Source: an uncultured Chitinophagaceae bacterium (lineage in GTDB: Bacteria; Bacteroidota; Bacteroidia; Chitinophagales; Chitinophagaceae). From it: a DNA stretch of 64,000 bases. The first letter of the stretch is position 1. Every line of letters starts with the position of its first letter. The notes under the pieces were generated by a model. The model saw only the letters and a program-made list of their open reading frames with translations, was not told where the DNA came from and did not search any database. The stretch lies in assembly GCA_937873715.1 (NCBI GenBank), contig CALMYJ010000027.1:98355-162354 (forward strand), in the 5' to 3' direction. The position numbers were made by a program, and so were the translations under genes. Shown here piece by piece: positions 27,951 to 36,678 of this stretch.

Positions 27951-29933
27951 ATGCATCTAAAAAAACTTTTTGCCACAGCAGTAGCCGTTAGTATAGTATT
28001 GCTGAATGTGGCGGCACAGGGTAGTAAAAAATTGGTGATTAAAGCGGCCTCACCCATAGCCAATATACAACCCACTATGTGGGGCGTTTTTTTTGAAGAT
28101 ATTAACCTCGGGGCTGATGGCGGTATTTATGCAGAGCTGGTAAAAAACCGCTCCTTCGAATTTTTTAAACCCCTTATGGGCTGGAAGCTGGAACAGCAGC
28201 CTTTTAACGAAGGTGCAGTAATGGTACTCAACCGACAGGGTACCAGTTTAAGCAATCCTCGTTTTTTACGGGTGGCAGCAAATAATGCCGTAAAAGGCAG
28301 CCTCAGCCTCACCAACGAAGGTTTTAGGGGTATGGGTATAAAAAATGGCCTGCGTTACGATTTAAGCTTTATGTATCGCCAGCCTGCAGCGGGCCTGCGT
28401 GTACATGCCGAATTACTAAATAGTAAGAACGAAGTGATAGGCAACACCGTTGTTACGCCAGCCGCTACAGGTGAGGCTTGGGAAAAAGTATCGGTAAGTT
28501 TTAAAGCAATAGCTACCGAAATGAAAGGCCGGCTCAGGTTGTGGTTTGAAGGTACAGGTGCCATCGACCTGGATATGGTTTCGCTTTTCCCGGAAGATAC
28601 CTGGAGGAAAAGACCCGGTGGACTTCGGGCCGATATGGTGCAGTTACTGGCTGATATGAAACCTGGCTTCCTGCGTTTTCCCGGCGGATGCATTGTAGAA
28701 GGATTTGACCTGGGCAACCGCTACCAGTGGAAAAAAACCATTGGCCCGGTAGAAGACAGGCAGGTGATGATTAACCGCTGGAATATTGAATTTGCACACC
28801 GCCCTGCCCCGGATTATTTCCAAACATTTGGCCTGGGCTTTTTTGAATACTTTCAGTTAGCTGAAGATATTGGCGCCGAACCCCTGCCTATCCTCAACTG
28901 CGGTATGGCCTGCCAGTTTAATTCAGCAGAGTTTGTGCCATTGGACCAACTTGATCCTTATGTGCAGGACGCATTGGATTTAATTGAATTTGCTAACGGC
29001 TCCGTACAAACGAAATGGGGAAGGATAAGGGCCGACATGGGGCACCCGGCACCGTTTAACCTGAAATTGCTTGGCGTGGGTAATGAAAACTGGGGGCCGC
29101 AATACATCGAAAGGCTTAAAATATTTCAAAAAGCCATTAAAGCACAGTATCCCGGGATTAAGCTAATCACCAGTGCCGGTACCGACCCCGATGGCGAACG
29201 CTTTGATTTGCTGAATACCGAGCTGCGTAAAATGAATGTGGATTTTATTGATGAACATTATTACCGCAGGCCCGAGTGGTTCCTCAGCAATGCCCGTCGC
29301 TACGATAATTACCCACGCAATGGCTCAAAAGTATTTGCCGGTGAGTATGCTGCCCACTATGAAACAAACGGTGTTGTTTATAAACCCAACAACTGGTTCA
29401 CCGCTTTAAGTGAAGCGGCTTTTTTAACCGGTTTGGAACGTAATGCCGATGTGGTGCACATGGCCTCTTATGCCCCTTTGTTTGCACATGAAGACGGCTG
29501 GCAGTGGACGCCGGATTTGATTTGGGTAAACAACCTGCAGGCTTATGGTACTACCGATTACCAGGTACAAAAATTGTTTTCGCTTAATAAGGGTTCAAAA
29601 GTGGTGCCCATTAATTTAAATAAGGATGTGGTAGCCGGGCAGGACAGCCTGTATGCTTCGGCCACAGTAGATGAAACGACAAAGGAACTGCTGGTAAAAA
29701 TTGTAAATGCTTCGGCTATTTCGCAGTCCTGCAATATTGTAATAGAAGGTAAAAAGCCTGCTACATCCGGCAAGCTGCTGTTGCTGCAAACCAATAACCT
29801 GGCCGAAATGAACAGTTTTACCCAGCCCAACCTTGTTGCCCCGAACGAATCGTTAATTGAGGCAAAAGGTAAAAATATGGCTTATGAGGCCCTGCCTTAT
29901 TCAGTAGGTGTAATCCGTATAAAAATACTTTAA
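27951..29933 (+). CDS. Exported alpha-L-arabinofuranosidase, GH51 with N-terminal carbohydrate-binding-like domain
   Basis: 660 residues, signal peptide ending in NVAAQ. The long GH51 type: the GVFFEDINLGADGGIYAELV opening strand, a CBM4-like beta insertion at about residues 75-215, then the barrel with FLRFPGGCIVEGFDL, acid/base E379 in GVGNENWGPQY and nucleophile E465 in FAGEYAAH, and a C-terminal beta-sandwich. It cleaves alpha-L-arabinofuranosyl linkages, typically in pectic arabinan. It begins 7 bp after GH97 and its stop codon lies inside the strongest AraR operator of the locus, so the end of this gene doubles as the control region for the downstream operon. Confidence 0.94.
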   Translation: MHLKKLFATAVAVSIVLLNVAAQGSKKLVIKAASPIANIQPTMWGVFFEDINLGADGGIYAELVKNRSFEFFKPLMGWKLEQQPFNEGAVMVLNRQGTSLSNPRFLRVAANNAVKGSLSLTNEGFRGMGIKNGLRYDLSFMYRQPAAGLRVHAELLNSKNEVIGNTVVTPAATGEAWEKVSVSFKAIATEMKGRLRLWFEGTGAIDLDMVSLFPEDTWRKRPGGLRADMVQLLADMKPGFLRFPGGCIVEGFDLGNRYQWKKTIGPVEDRQVMINRWNIEFAHRPAPDYFQTFGLGFFEYFQLAEDIGAEPLPILNCGMACQFNSAEFVPLDQLDPYVQDALDLIEFANGSVQTKWGRIRADMGHPAPFNLKLLGVGNENWGPQYIERLKIFQKAIKAQYPGIKLITSAGTDPDGERFDLLNTELRKMNVDFIDEHYYRRPEWFLSNARRYDNYPRNGSKVFAGEYAAHYETNGVVYKPNNWFTALSEAAFLTGLERNADVVHMASYAPLFAHEDGWQWTPDLIWVNNLQAYGTTDYQVQKLFSLNKGSKVVPINLNKDVVAGQDSLYASATVDETTKELLVKIVNASAISQSCNIVIEGKKPATSGKLLLLQTNNLAEMNSFTQPNLVAPNESLIEAKGKNMAYEALPYSVGVIRIKIL

Positions 29934-29953
29934 TTGTCAATTTGACAATTAAA
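29929..29953. promoter_or_regulatory. Predicted AraR operator, perfect 25-bp palindrome
   Basis: Half-site TTTAATTGTCAA (29929-29940), a single central T, then the exact reverse complement (29942-29953). It contains the stop codon of the GH51 gene and overlaps the -33 of the next promoter. A related site lies at 23729-23747. Confidence 0.8.
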
Positions 29954-29971
29954 TATAAACCCCTATCTTTG
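29941..29971 (+). promoter_or_regulatory. Promoter of the galM-tal-tkt-araBDA operon
   Basis: TTTG (29941-29944), 19-nt spacer, TATCTTTG (29964-29971): an exact Bacteroidota-type promoter. The -33 is inside the palindrome, so bound repressor should block it. Expected start near 29978. Confidence 0.8.
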
Positions 29972-30015
29972 AACGACAGGTATAACAACCTGCTTTTTTA
30001 AAGATTGCTGTTGGT

Positions 30016-30394
30016 ATGAAAAAATGGCTGACAATATCATTTTACCTGCCTGTAAAGCAGGTGTCTGCCCAGCATAGGGAAGATACAGTAGGCGGCATCA
30101 GGCCAATAGCAGCCACAGCGGTTCACGACACCGTAATGATTAAAGAGGGGAGTACGTATTATCTCTTTTCCACCGGCTTGGGCATTTCCTGTTTCTATTA
30201 CGAAGATTTAAAAAACTGGGAAAAAAAACCGGTTTTTGCATCGGCGCCACAATGGGCTGTTGAGGCAATACTTGTTTTAAGGGCTATATAGGCATTGAAT
30301 CTGTAATGGGTATGATGCAAAAGATAGAGGCAAACGAAAATTATTAATTGATGAGTTGCACTGGGATGCCGCAGGTTGGCCATTTATTAAATGA
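30016..30394 (+). pseudogene. Remnant of an exported GH43 arabinanase
   Basis: The first 80 or so codons read as a GH43 N-terminus: AVHDTVMIKEGSTYYLFSTG with the catalytic-base aspartate of the VHDP-like motif, then DLKNWEKKPVF and APQWAVEAI. There the frame breaks: one lost base moves the expected PGFKG continuation into another frame (CFKGY), and the annotated frame stops at 30291. A third frame ending at 30394 reads GYDAKDRGKRKLLIDEL then HWDAAGWPFIK, which fits the C-terminal end of GH43 endo-arabinanases. About 200 residues of the middle are missing. The gene therefore has two frameshifts and a large internal deletion and cannot make an enzyme. It would have been the first gene of the AraR-controlled operon. 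Confidence 0.8.
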
Positions 30395-30418
30395 CTATCT
30401 AAAGCGATACAACACTAT

Positions 30419-31564
30419 ATGAAAAAACTTCAACCAGCAGTTATAACAATCTTGATGGCAGTTACTGTTTTATTTGCCTGTAACAATAATGCAGAACTGC
30501 AACAGGTAAATGAAAAGCAAACTCAAAAAAAGGCGATAGCATCTGAGCAATGGGGAGAAGCCGATGGAAAAGCCGTGTACCTCTATACTTTAACCAATGC
30601 TAACGGGGTGCAGGTAAAAATCACCAACTACGGCGGTATTGTTACATCATGGATTATCCCTGATAAAAATAGTAAGCCCGGCAATATTGTATTAGGCTTC
30701 GACAGTCTCAGCAACTACCTGGCTCAGCCTCCTTATTTTGGGGCTATTATTGGCCGTTATGGCAACCGCATTGCAAAAGGTAAGTTTGCTATTGAGGGTA
30801 ACAGCTATACCCTGGCTGCCAACAACGGGGTGAACCACCTGCATGGCGGTAATAAGGGTTTTGATAAAGTGGTATGGGAAGCTGCTCCTGCTGTGGACAG
30901 CACCGCAACTTTAACCCTGCATTATTTAAGTAAAGATGGTGAAGAAGGCTACCCCGGAAACCTCGATGTCACGGTGGTATATACCCTAACCAACAGCAAT
31001 GAATTGCTGATTGAATACACGGCACAAACTGATAAGCCCACCATTGTGAATTTAACCAACCACAGCTATTTTAATTTAACCGGGGATATTAGTAACACGA
31101 TATTGAACCATACCCTTCAAATCAATGCGGATAAATACACCCCGGTAGATAAGGGCCTGATACCAACCGGTGAACTGAAAGGAGTGCAAAATACACCCTT
31201 TGATTTTTTACAGCCGCATACTATTGGCGAACGTATTGCAAAAGTTGACGGCGGCTACGATCATAATTTTGTATTAAGCCGTGCTTCAAAGGATATGGAA
31301 TTAGTGGCAGCTTTATCCGATTCGCTAAGTGGAAGAAAATTGGAAGTGTACACTACCGAACCCGGCCTGCAGTTTTATTCCGGTAATTTTTTAGATGGTA
31401 CCATCAAAACCAGCAATGGCAAATCCATTAATAAATATGCGGGGCTTTGCCTCGAAACACAGCATTTTCCCGATTCCCCCAATCAGCCGGCTTTTCCATC
31501 TACAGTATTAAAGCCCGGCGAAAAATATCATACCGTTACTAAATACAAAGTACTGGTAGATTAA
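30419..31564 (+). CDS. galM: Aldose 1-epimerase, lipoprotein
   Basis: Interconverts alpha and beta anomers of free sugars; here probably supplies the arabinose anomer preferred by the transporter. 381 residues. The N-terminus is a lipoprotein signal with lipobox LFAC (Cys near residue 21), placing it in the periplasm-facing membrane. Family motifs: [22 protein letters not shown], the catalytic histidine in [17 protein letters not shown] and the catalytic glutamate in [13 protein letters not shown]. It is the first intact gene after the AraR-controlled promoter; the next gene follows after 29 bp. Confidence 0.93.
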   Translation: MKKLQPAVITILMAVTVLFACNNNAELQQVNEKQTQKKAIASEQWGEADGKAVYLYTLTNANGVQVKITNYGGIVTSWIIPDKNSKPGNIVLGFDSLSNYLAQPPYFGAIIGRYGNRIAKGKFAIEGNSYTLAANNGVNHLHGGNKGFDKVVWEAAPAVDSTATLTLHYLSKDGEEGYPGNLDVTVVYTLTNSNELLIEYTAQTDKPTIVNLTNHSYFNLTGDISNTILNHTLQINADKYTPVDKGLIPTGELKGVQNTPFDFLQPHTIGERIAKVDGGYDHNFVLSRASKDMELVAALSDSLSGRKLEVYTTEPGLQFYSGNFLDGTIKTSNGKSINKYAGLCLETQHFPDSPNQPAFPSTVLKPGEKYHTVTKYKVLVD

Positions 31565-31593
31565 AAACAGTATTCACAAAAACACACTCTATA

Positions 31594-32247
31594 ATGAAAT
31601 TTTTTATCGACACGGCCAACCTGGCACAAATTAAAGAAGCCCACGAATTGGGCATACTCGATGGCGTTACTACCAATCCTTCGCTGATGGCTAAAGAAGG
31701 TATTGCCGGTAAGGAAGCTATTTTTAATCATTATGCTGCCATTTGCGATATGGTAAAAGGCGATATCAGCGCCGAAGTATTGGGCACTACTTTTGATGCC
31801 ATTATTGAAGAAGGAAAAGAGCTGGCTGCCATTCATCCCAATATTGTGGTAAAAGTGCCGATGATTAAAGATGGTATCAAAGCCATTAAATGGTTTACCG
31901 ATAATGGAATCCGTACCAATTGCACCCTTGTATTTTCAGCAGGACAGGCCATACTGGCTGCAAAAGCTGGTGCCACTTATGTTTCGCCATTTATTGGCCG
32001 TATAGATGACAGTGGTTGGGATGGTATGCAGCTCATTCAGCAAATGGCTACTATTTATTCAGTACAAAACTATAAAACCGAAATACTGGCGGCCTCTATC
32101 CGCAATGTTAACCATATTATCACCGCAGCCGAAATGGGGGCTCATGTATGTACATCGCCACTCGATTCCATCCTGGGTTTGCTAAAGCATCCGCTTACAG
32201 ATATTGGCCTGGCCAAATTCATTGAAGATTCAAAAAAAATGAAATAA
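31594..32247 (+). CDS. tal: Transaldolase (short, TalC/MipB type)
   Basis: Pentose-phosphate enzyme linking sedoheptulose-7-phosphate and glyceraldehyde-3-phosphate to erythrose-4-phosphate and fructose-6-phosphate. 217 residues, typical of the small decameric class that also contains fructose-6-phosphate aldolase. Schiff-base lysine lies in NIVVKVPM. The segment [10 protein letters not shown] has Ser and Phe where the E. coli aldolase FsaA has Ala and Tyr; the phenylalanine is the transaldolase form, so transaldolase is preferred. The gene is followed 2 bp later by transketolase, completing the non-oxidative branch needed to drain xylulose-5-phosphate from arabinose. Confidence 0.9.
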   Translation: MKFFIDTANLAQIKEAHELGILDGVTTNPSLMAKEGIAGKEAIFNHYAAICDMVKGDISAEVLGTTFDAIIEEGKELAAIHPNIVVKVPMIKDGIKAIKWFTDNGIRTNCTLVFSAGQAILAAKAGATYVSPFIGRIDDSGWDGMQLIQQMATIYSVQNYKTEILAASIRNVNHIITAAEMGAHVCTSPLDSILGLLKHPLTDIGLAKFIEDSKKMK

Positions 32248-32249
32248 AC

Positions 32250-33116
32250 ATGAAGTTTAATGATATAAACGATATGACAACACAGGTGCGCCGGGATATT
32301 GTACGCATGGTACACGGCGCACAGTCAGGCCACCCGGGTGGCTCATTGGGCTGTACAGAAATTGTAGCGGCATTGTATTTTAATACAATGAATATTAAGG
32401 AAGAGCGCAACAGCGATGGCTTGTTGAATTTTTCCCGTGCCGGTATAGGTGAAGATGTTTTCTTTTTATCTAACGGTCATATTTCCCCCTTATTTTATTC
32501 CATACTGTCAAGGCGTGGATACTTTCCCGTTAGTGAGCTGGCTACATTCCGTAAAATTAATTCAAGGCTGCAGGGGCACCCGGCTACGCATGAGCATCTG
32601 CCCGGTGTAAGGGTTGCCTCCGGCTCATTGGGGCAGGGCCTTTCGGTTGCCTGCGGCGTTGCAAAATCAAAAAAATTAAAAGGTGATAACAGCTTTGTGT
32701 ATGTGCTGATGGGTGATGGCGAACAGCAGGAAGGACAAATATGGGAAGCCGTACAGTTTGCAGCGCATTATGAACTGGATAATTTGATTGCCATTGTGGA
32801 CTGGAACAAGCAGCAGATAGACGGCCCTACCGAAAAAGTAATGAGCAATAAAGACCTTACACTAAAATACCAGGCCTTTGGATGGGCGGCGATGCTGCTT
32901 GAAAAAGGCAATGATTTGCAGGAAGTAATACGCACATTCGATGAAGCTAAAAAGCTTGCCGGCAGCGGCAGGCCGATAGTTATATTAGCCAAAACTGAAA
33001 TGGGCTATGGCATCGATTATATGATGGGTACGCATAAATGGCATGGTGCCGCTCCTAATGATGAGCAATTACAAAAAGCCCTGGCACAACTGCCCGAAAC
33101 ACTGGGTGATTATTAA
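32250..33116 (+). CDS. Transketolase, N-terminal subunit
   Basis: Thiamine-diphosphate half of a two-chain transketolase. 288 residues with HGAQSGHPGGSLG at the N-terminus and the cofactor/Mg signature GDGEQQEGQIWEA followed by DWNKQQIDG. Ends in the expected GTHKWHG segment before the split point. The C-terminal partner begins 18 bp downstream. Start ATG is 2 bp after the transaldolase stop, implying translational coupling. Confidence 0.95.
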   Translation: MKFNDINDMTTQVRRDIVRMVHGAQSGHPGGSLGCTEIVAALYFNTMNIKEERNSDGLLNFSRAGIGEDVFFLSNGHISPLFYSILSRRGYFPVSELATFRKINSRLQGHPATHEHLPGVRVASGSLGQGLSVACGVAKSKKLKGDNSFVYVLMGDGEQQEGQIWEAVQFAAHYELDNLIAIVDWNKQQIDGPTEKVMSNKDLTLKYQAFGWAAMLLEKGNDLQEVIRTFDEAKKLAGSGRPIVILAKTEMGYGIDYMMGTHKWHGAAPNDEQLQKALAQLPETLGDY

Positions 33117-33134
33117 TTAAGCATTGTAGTAAAC

Positions 33135-34109
33135 ATGAAAAAATATACCTACACCGAAAAAAAAGATACCCGTTCCGGTTTTGGAGCAGGCATGGCCGAG
33201 TTAGGCAAAGGCAATCCCAATGTAGTGGCACTATGTGCCGACCTGGTGGCCTCTTTAAAACTGGATGCCTTTATAAAAGATAATCCTGATAGATTTATTC
33301 AATGCGGCATTGCCGAGGCGAATATGATTGGTGTGGCAGCGGGAATGGCTGTTACAGGTTTTATACCTTATGCTACCACTTTCGCCAATTTTGGATCGGG
33401 CAGGGTGTACGACCAAATTAGGCAAAGCGTTGCCTACTCGGGCACCAATGTAAAAATTTGTGTATCACATGCTGGCCTTACGCTTGGTGAAGATGGAGCC
33501 ACACATCAAATACTGGAAGATATTGCCATGATGAGGGCTATGCCCGGTATGACGGTGATTAATACCTGCGACTATAATCAAACCAAGGCTGCCACCATTG
33601 CTATTGCCAATTATAACGGTCCCGTATACCTGCGTTTTGGCAGGCCGGTGGTGCCTGTATTTACCCACCCCAATCAAACTTTTGAAATTGGGAAAGCCTG
33701 GATGGTAAATGAAGGAACAGATGTAACCATTATCGCTACCGGCCATCTTGTATGGGAAGCCATACAGGCAGGTGAGTTATTGGCTGCGGCGGGTATTGAT
33801 GCTGAAATCATCAATATACATCCCATTAAGCCGCTGGATGAAACCGCTATTTTACAATCTGTTGCAAAAACGGGTTGTGTGGTTACGGCCGAGGAACACC
33901 AGCTTAATGGCGGCCTTGGCGATGCTGTATGCCAGTTGCTCAGTTGTAATTTGCCATCCCCGGTTGAAATGATTGGCGTGAACAATTCATTTGGCGAAAG
34001 CGGCACACCGGCACAGTTGATGGAAAAATATGGATTAAACGCTGCAGCCATTGTACAGGCTGTACAACAGGCAATGAAAAGGAAAGCGCTGATTGAAAAT
34101 TTAGTATAA
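33135..34109 (+). CDS. Transketolase, C-terminal subunit
   Basis: Pyrimidine-binding and C-terminal domains of the split transketolase, 324 residues. The cofactor-activating glutamate lies in QCGIAEANMIGVAAGMA; other marks are PYATTFANF, SHAGLTLGEDGATHQ and the C-terminal TAEEHQLNGGLGDAV. Together with the upstream subunit it converts xylulose-5-phosphate and ribose-5-phosphate or erythrose-4-phosphate. araB follows after 5 bp. Confidence 0.95.
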   Translation: MKKYTYTEKKDTRSGFGAGMAELGKGNPNVVALCADLVASLKLDAFIKDNPDRFIQCGIAEANMIGVAAGMAVTGFIPYATTFANFGSGRVYDQIRQSVAYSGTNVKICVSHAGLTLGEDGATHQILEDIAMMRAMPGMTVINTCDYNQTKAATIAIANYNGPVYLRFGRPVVPVFTHPNQTFEIGKAWMVNEGTDVTIIATGHLVWEAIQAGELLAAAGIDAEIINIHPIKPLDETAILQSVAKTGCVVTAEEHQLNGGLGDAVCQLLSCNLPSPVEMIGVNNSFGESGTPAQLMEKYGLNAAAIVQAVQQAMKRKALIENLV

Positions 34110-34114
34110 ATATT

Positions 34115-35827
34115 ATGGCAACAAAAAATGCTTACGTAGTTGGGGTGGATTATGGTTCGGATTCGGTACGTACTATTATTGTGGATGCTGGTAATGGTAC
34201 AGAAGTAGCGGCTTCTGTATTTTATTATCCACGCTGGAAAAATGAATTGTATTGTAATGCCACGCAAAACCAGTTCAGGCAACATCCTTTGGATTATATC
34301 GAAGGGCTGGAAAAAACCATTAAGGATTGTATTGCCATCGCAGGTCCGGAAGTAGCGTCTGCTATCAGGGCCATATCAGTAGATACAACTGGTTCTACCC
34401 CGGTGGCTGTTGATAAAACAGGAACACCATTGGCACTGCTCCCGGGCTTTGAAGAAAATCCCAATGCCATGTTTGTGTTATGGAAAGATCATACTAGTGT
34501 GCAGGAAGCAGCAGCAATAAATGCTCACGCCGAAAAATTTGATATCAACTATTTACAGTTTGTGGGTGGTATTTATTCGTCAGAATGGTTTTGGGCCAAG
34601 CTGCTGCATGTGCTGCGTGAAGATGAAGCTGTACGTAACAGCATTTATTCTTTTGTAGAGCATTGCGACTGGATTCCTTTTGTATTAACCGGGGGCACAG
34701 ATGTGCAGCAGATGAAAAGGGGCGTATGTGCAGCCGGTCATAAAGTGCTTTGGGCAAAAGAATGGGGAGGGTTGCCGCCTAATGATTTTTTTGCAACACT
34801 CGATCCGCTGCTCGATGGTTTTGTTACAAGATTATTTAAAGAAACATACACTTCAGATAAAGCCGCAGGTACCATCAGTGCAGATTGGGCACAACGGTTA
34901 GGCCTGCCCCGGGATGTGGTAATTGGTATTGGTGCATTTGATTGCCACATGGGTGCTGTAGGCGGACAAATAGAGCCTTACTATCTCAGCAAAGTAATGG
35001 GCACATCCACCTGCGATATGCTGGTGGCCCCTATGGATGAAGTTGGCGATAAACTGGTGCAGGGTATTTGCGGCCAGGTGCCCGGCTCCATCATTCCGGG
35101 TATGCTGGGTATGGAAGCGGGCCAGTCGGCTTTTGGTGATGCTTATGCCTGGTTTAAAAATATATTGTCGTGGCCATTAAAAAATCTCCTGTCCAAATCA
35201 ACCACCGTTCATGCAGATGTAGTTGAACAATTATTAAAAGAAATTGATGACGCAATTATACCTGGATTAACTAAAGCCGCTGCCGCATTACCATTAACTG
35301 CAGAAAGCGAATATGTAGTAGACTGGTTTAATGGCCGCCGTACGCCTGATGCCAACCAGTTGCTTACCGCATCTATTGGCGGACTGGCTATGGGCACTGA
35401 TGCACCTGCCATGTTCAGGGCTATTGTAGAGGCTACCTGTTTTGGTGCAAAAGCCATCGTGGAAAGATTTGTACAGCAGGATATTCCGGTAAAGGGATTG
35501 ATTGGTCTTGGTGGCGTTGCCCGTAAATCGCCATTTATTATGCAAATGATGGCCGATGTAATGAATATGCCTATACGTATCCACCGCTCCGAACAAACCT
35601 GTGCACTTGGTGCTGCTATGTTTGCTGCCACTGCAGCCGGAATTTATCCTGCCGTGGAAGAAGCCATGCAGGCTATGGGCCAGGGCTTTGATATGCAGTT
35701 TGACCCTAACCCTGCTATGATTAATATGTACCAGGAGCGTTATGAGCAATACAAAACCTATGGCAGTTTTATTGAACAACAAACAAATAAAATGATTGCT
35801 GCTGCTCCGGCATTGGCAACAACATAA
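34115..35827 (+). CDS. araB: L-ribulokinase
   Basis: Phosphorylates L-ribulose with ATP in the second step of arabinose catabolism. 570 residues, FGGY-family sugar kinase. N-terminal phosphate-binding loop VVGVDYGSDSVRTII, the catalytic-base region GIGAFDCHMGAVGG and the C-terminal adenosine segment GLIGLGGVARKSPFIMQ are visible; the IYSSEWFWAK and PRWKNELYCNATQNQFRQHP segments match ribulokinases rather than xylulokinases. It is flanked by transketolase and araD with gaps of 5 and 7 bp. Confidence 0.96.
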   Translation: MATKNAYVVGVDYGSDSVRTIIVDAGNGTEVAASVFYYPRWKNELYCNATQNQFRQHPLDYIEGLEKTIKDCIAIAGPEVASAIRAISVDTTGSTPVAVDKTGTPLALLPGFEENPNAMFVLWKDHTSVQEAAAINAHAEKFDINYLQFVGGIYSSEWFWAKLLHVLREDEAVRNSIYSFVEHCDWIPFVLTGGTDVQQMKRGVCAAGHKVLWAKEWGGLPPNDFFATLDPLLDGFVTRLFKETYTSDKAAGTISADWAQRLGLPRDVVIGIGAFDCHMGAVGGQIEPYYLSKVMGTSTCDMLVAPMDEVGDKLVQGICGQVPGSIIPGMLGMEAGQSAFGDAYAWFKNILSWPLKNLLSKSTTVHADVVEQLLKEIDDAIIPGLTKAAAALPLTAESEYVVDWFNGRRTPDANQLLTASIGGLAMGTDAPAMFRAIVEATCFGAKAIVERFVQQDIPVKGLIGLGGVARKSPFIMQMMADVMNMPIRIHRSEQTCALGAAMFAATAAGIYPAVEEAMQAMGQGFDMQFDPNPAMINMYQERYEQYKTYGSFIEQQTNKMIAAAPALATT

Positions 35828-35834
35828 TAGTATT

Positions 35835-36533
35835 ATGAGCAAGTATCAACACATACAGCAGGAGGCTTATGAAGCGAATATGCAATTGCCAAAGCTGGGG
35901 CTGGTGCTGTTTACATTTGGTAATGTAAGCGCTGCCGACAGGGCCCTGGGTGTATTTGCCATAAAACCCAGTGGTGTGCCTTACGATGATTTATCCCCGG
36001 ATAAAATGGTGATTGTGGATTTTGATGGTAATACGGTTGAAGGTACGCTTCGCCCTTCATCGGATACCAAAACACATGCCGTGCTGTACAAGCACTGGGA
36101 TAAAATTAACGGTATCGTACATACGCACTCCACTTATGCTACTGCATGGGCACAGGCACAAAGGGATATCCCCATTTTTGGCACTACACATGCCGATCAC
36201 CTCACCGTGGATGTGCCCTGCGCTGCACCAATGAGTGATGACATGATACAGGGTGATTACGAATATGAAACCGGTTTTCAAATCATCAACTGTTTTAAAG
36301 AAAGAGGATTGAGTTATGCAGAAGTGGAGATGATTTTAGTAGGTAATCATGCACCGTTTACCTGGGGCAAAACGGCCGCCAAAGCGGTATATAACAGTGC
36401 GGTGTTAGAAACTGTTGCACAAATGGCCTTGCTTACCGAACAAATTAATCCCAATGCGCCAAGGTTGAAAGAGGCTTTGATTAAAAAACATTTTGAACGT
36501 AAGCATGGGCCGGATAGTTATTATGGGCAGTAG
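35835..36533 (+). CDS. araD: L-ribulose-5-phosphate 4-epimerase
   Basis: Converts L-ribulose-5-phosphate to D-xylulose-5-phosphate. 232 residues, class II aldolase/epimerase fold. Metal-binding histidines in VHTHSTYATAWAQ and the GTTHADH segment; the phosphate-binding LGLVLFTFGNVSAADR and the C-terminal HAPFTWGKTAAKAV with the third histidine are present. Start at 35835 was chosen over a TTG 39 bp upstream inside araB because it begins with the family's KYQHIQQEAYEANMQLP. Confidence 0.95.
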   Translation: MSKYQHIQQEAYEANMQLPKLGLVLFTFGNVSAADRALGVFAIKPSGVPYDDLSPDKMVIVDFDGNTVEGTLRPSSDTKTHAVLYKHWDKINGIVHTHSTYATAWAQAQRDIPIFGTTHADHLTVDVPCAAPMSDDMIQGDYEYETGFQIINCFKERGLSYAEVEMILVGNHAPFTWGKTAAKAVYNSAVLETVAQMALLTEQINPNAPRLKEALIKKHFERKHGPDSYYGQ

Positions 36534-36537
36534 GATG

Positions 36538-36650
36538 GTTGAAAGTGAAAAGTGAAGAGTGAAAAATGAAAAGTGAAGAGTGGAAAGTAGAAGTTGAGAA
36601 TTAAGAGTTAAAAATTGAGCATTGAGCATTGAGCATTGAGAATTGCGTTG
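36538..36650. repeat. Purine-rich short-period degenerate repeat
   Basis: Imperfect repeats of GTGAAAAGTGAAGAGT type, then three tandem copies of GAGCATT (GAGCATTGAGCATTGAGCAT). The stretch sits between araD and GH127, where the operon gap widens to 145 bp. Similar low-complexity tracts are common between genes in this phylum. Confidence 0.75.
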
Positions 36651-36678
36651 GTACTTGATTGTATTCAATCAAATATAT

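Noticed and set aside
31594..32247. Fructose-6-phosphate aldolase instead of transaldolase
   Set aside because: The diagnostic position is Phe (SPF) rather than the Tyr (APY) of FsaA, and the gene sits beside transketolase.
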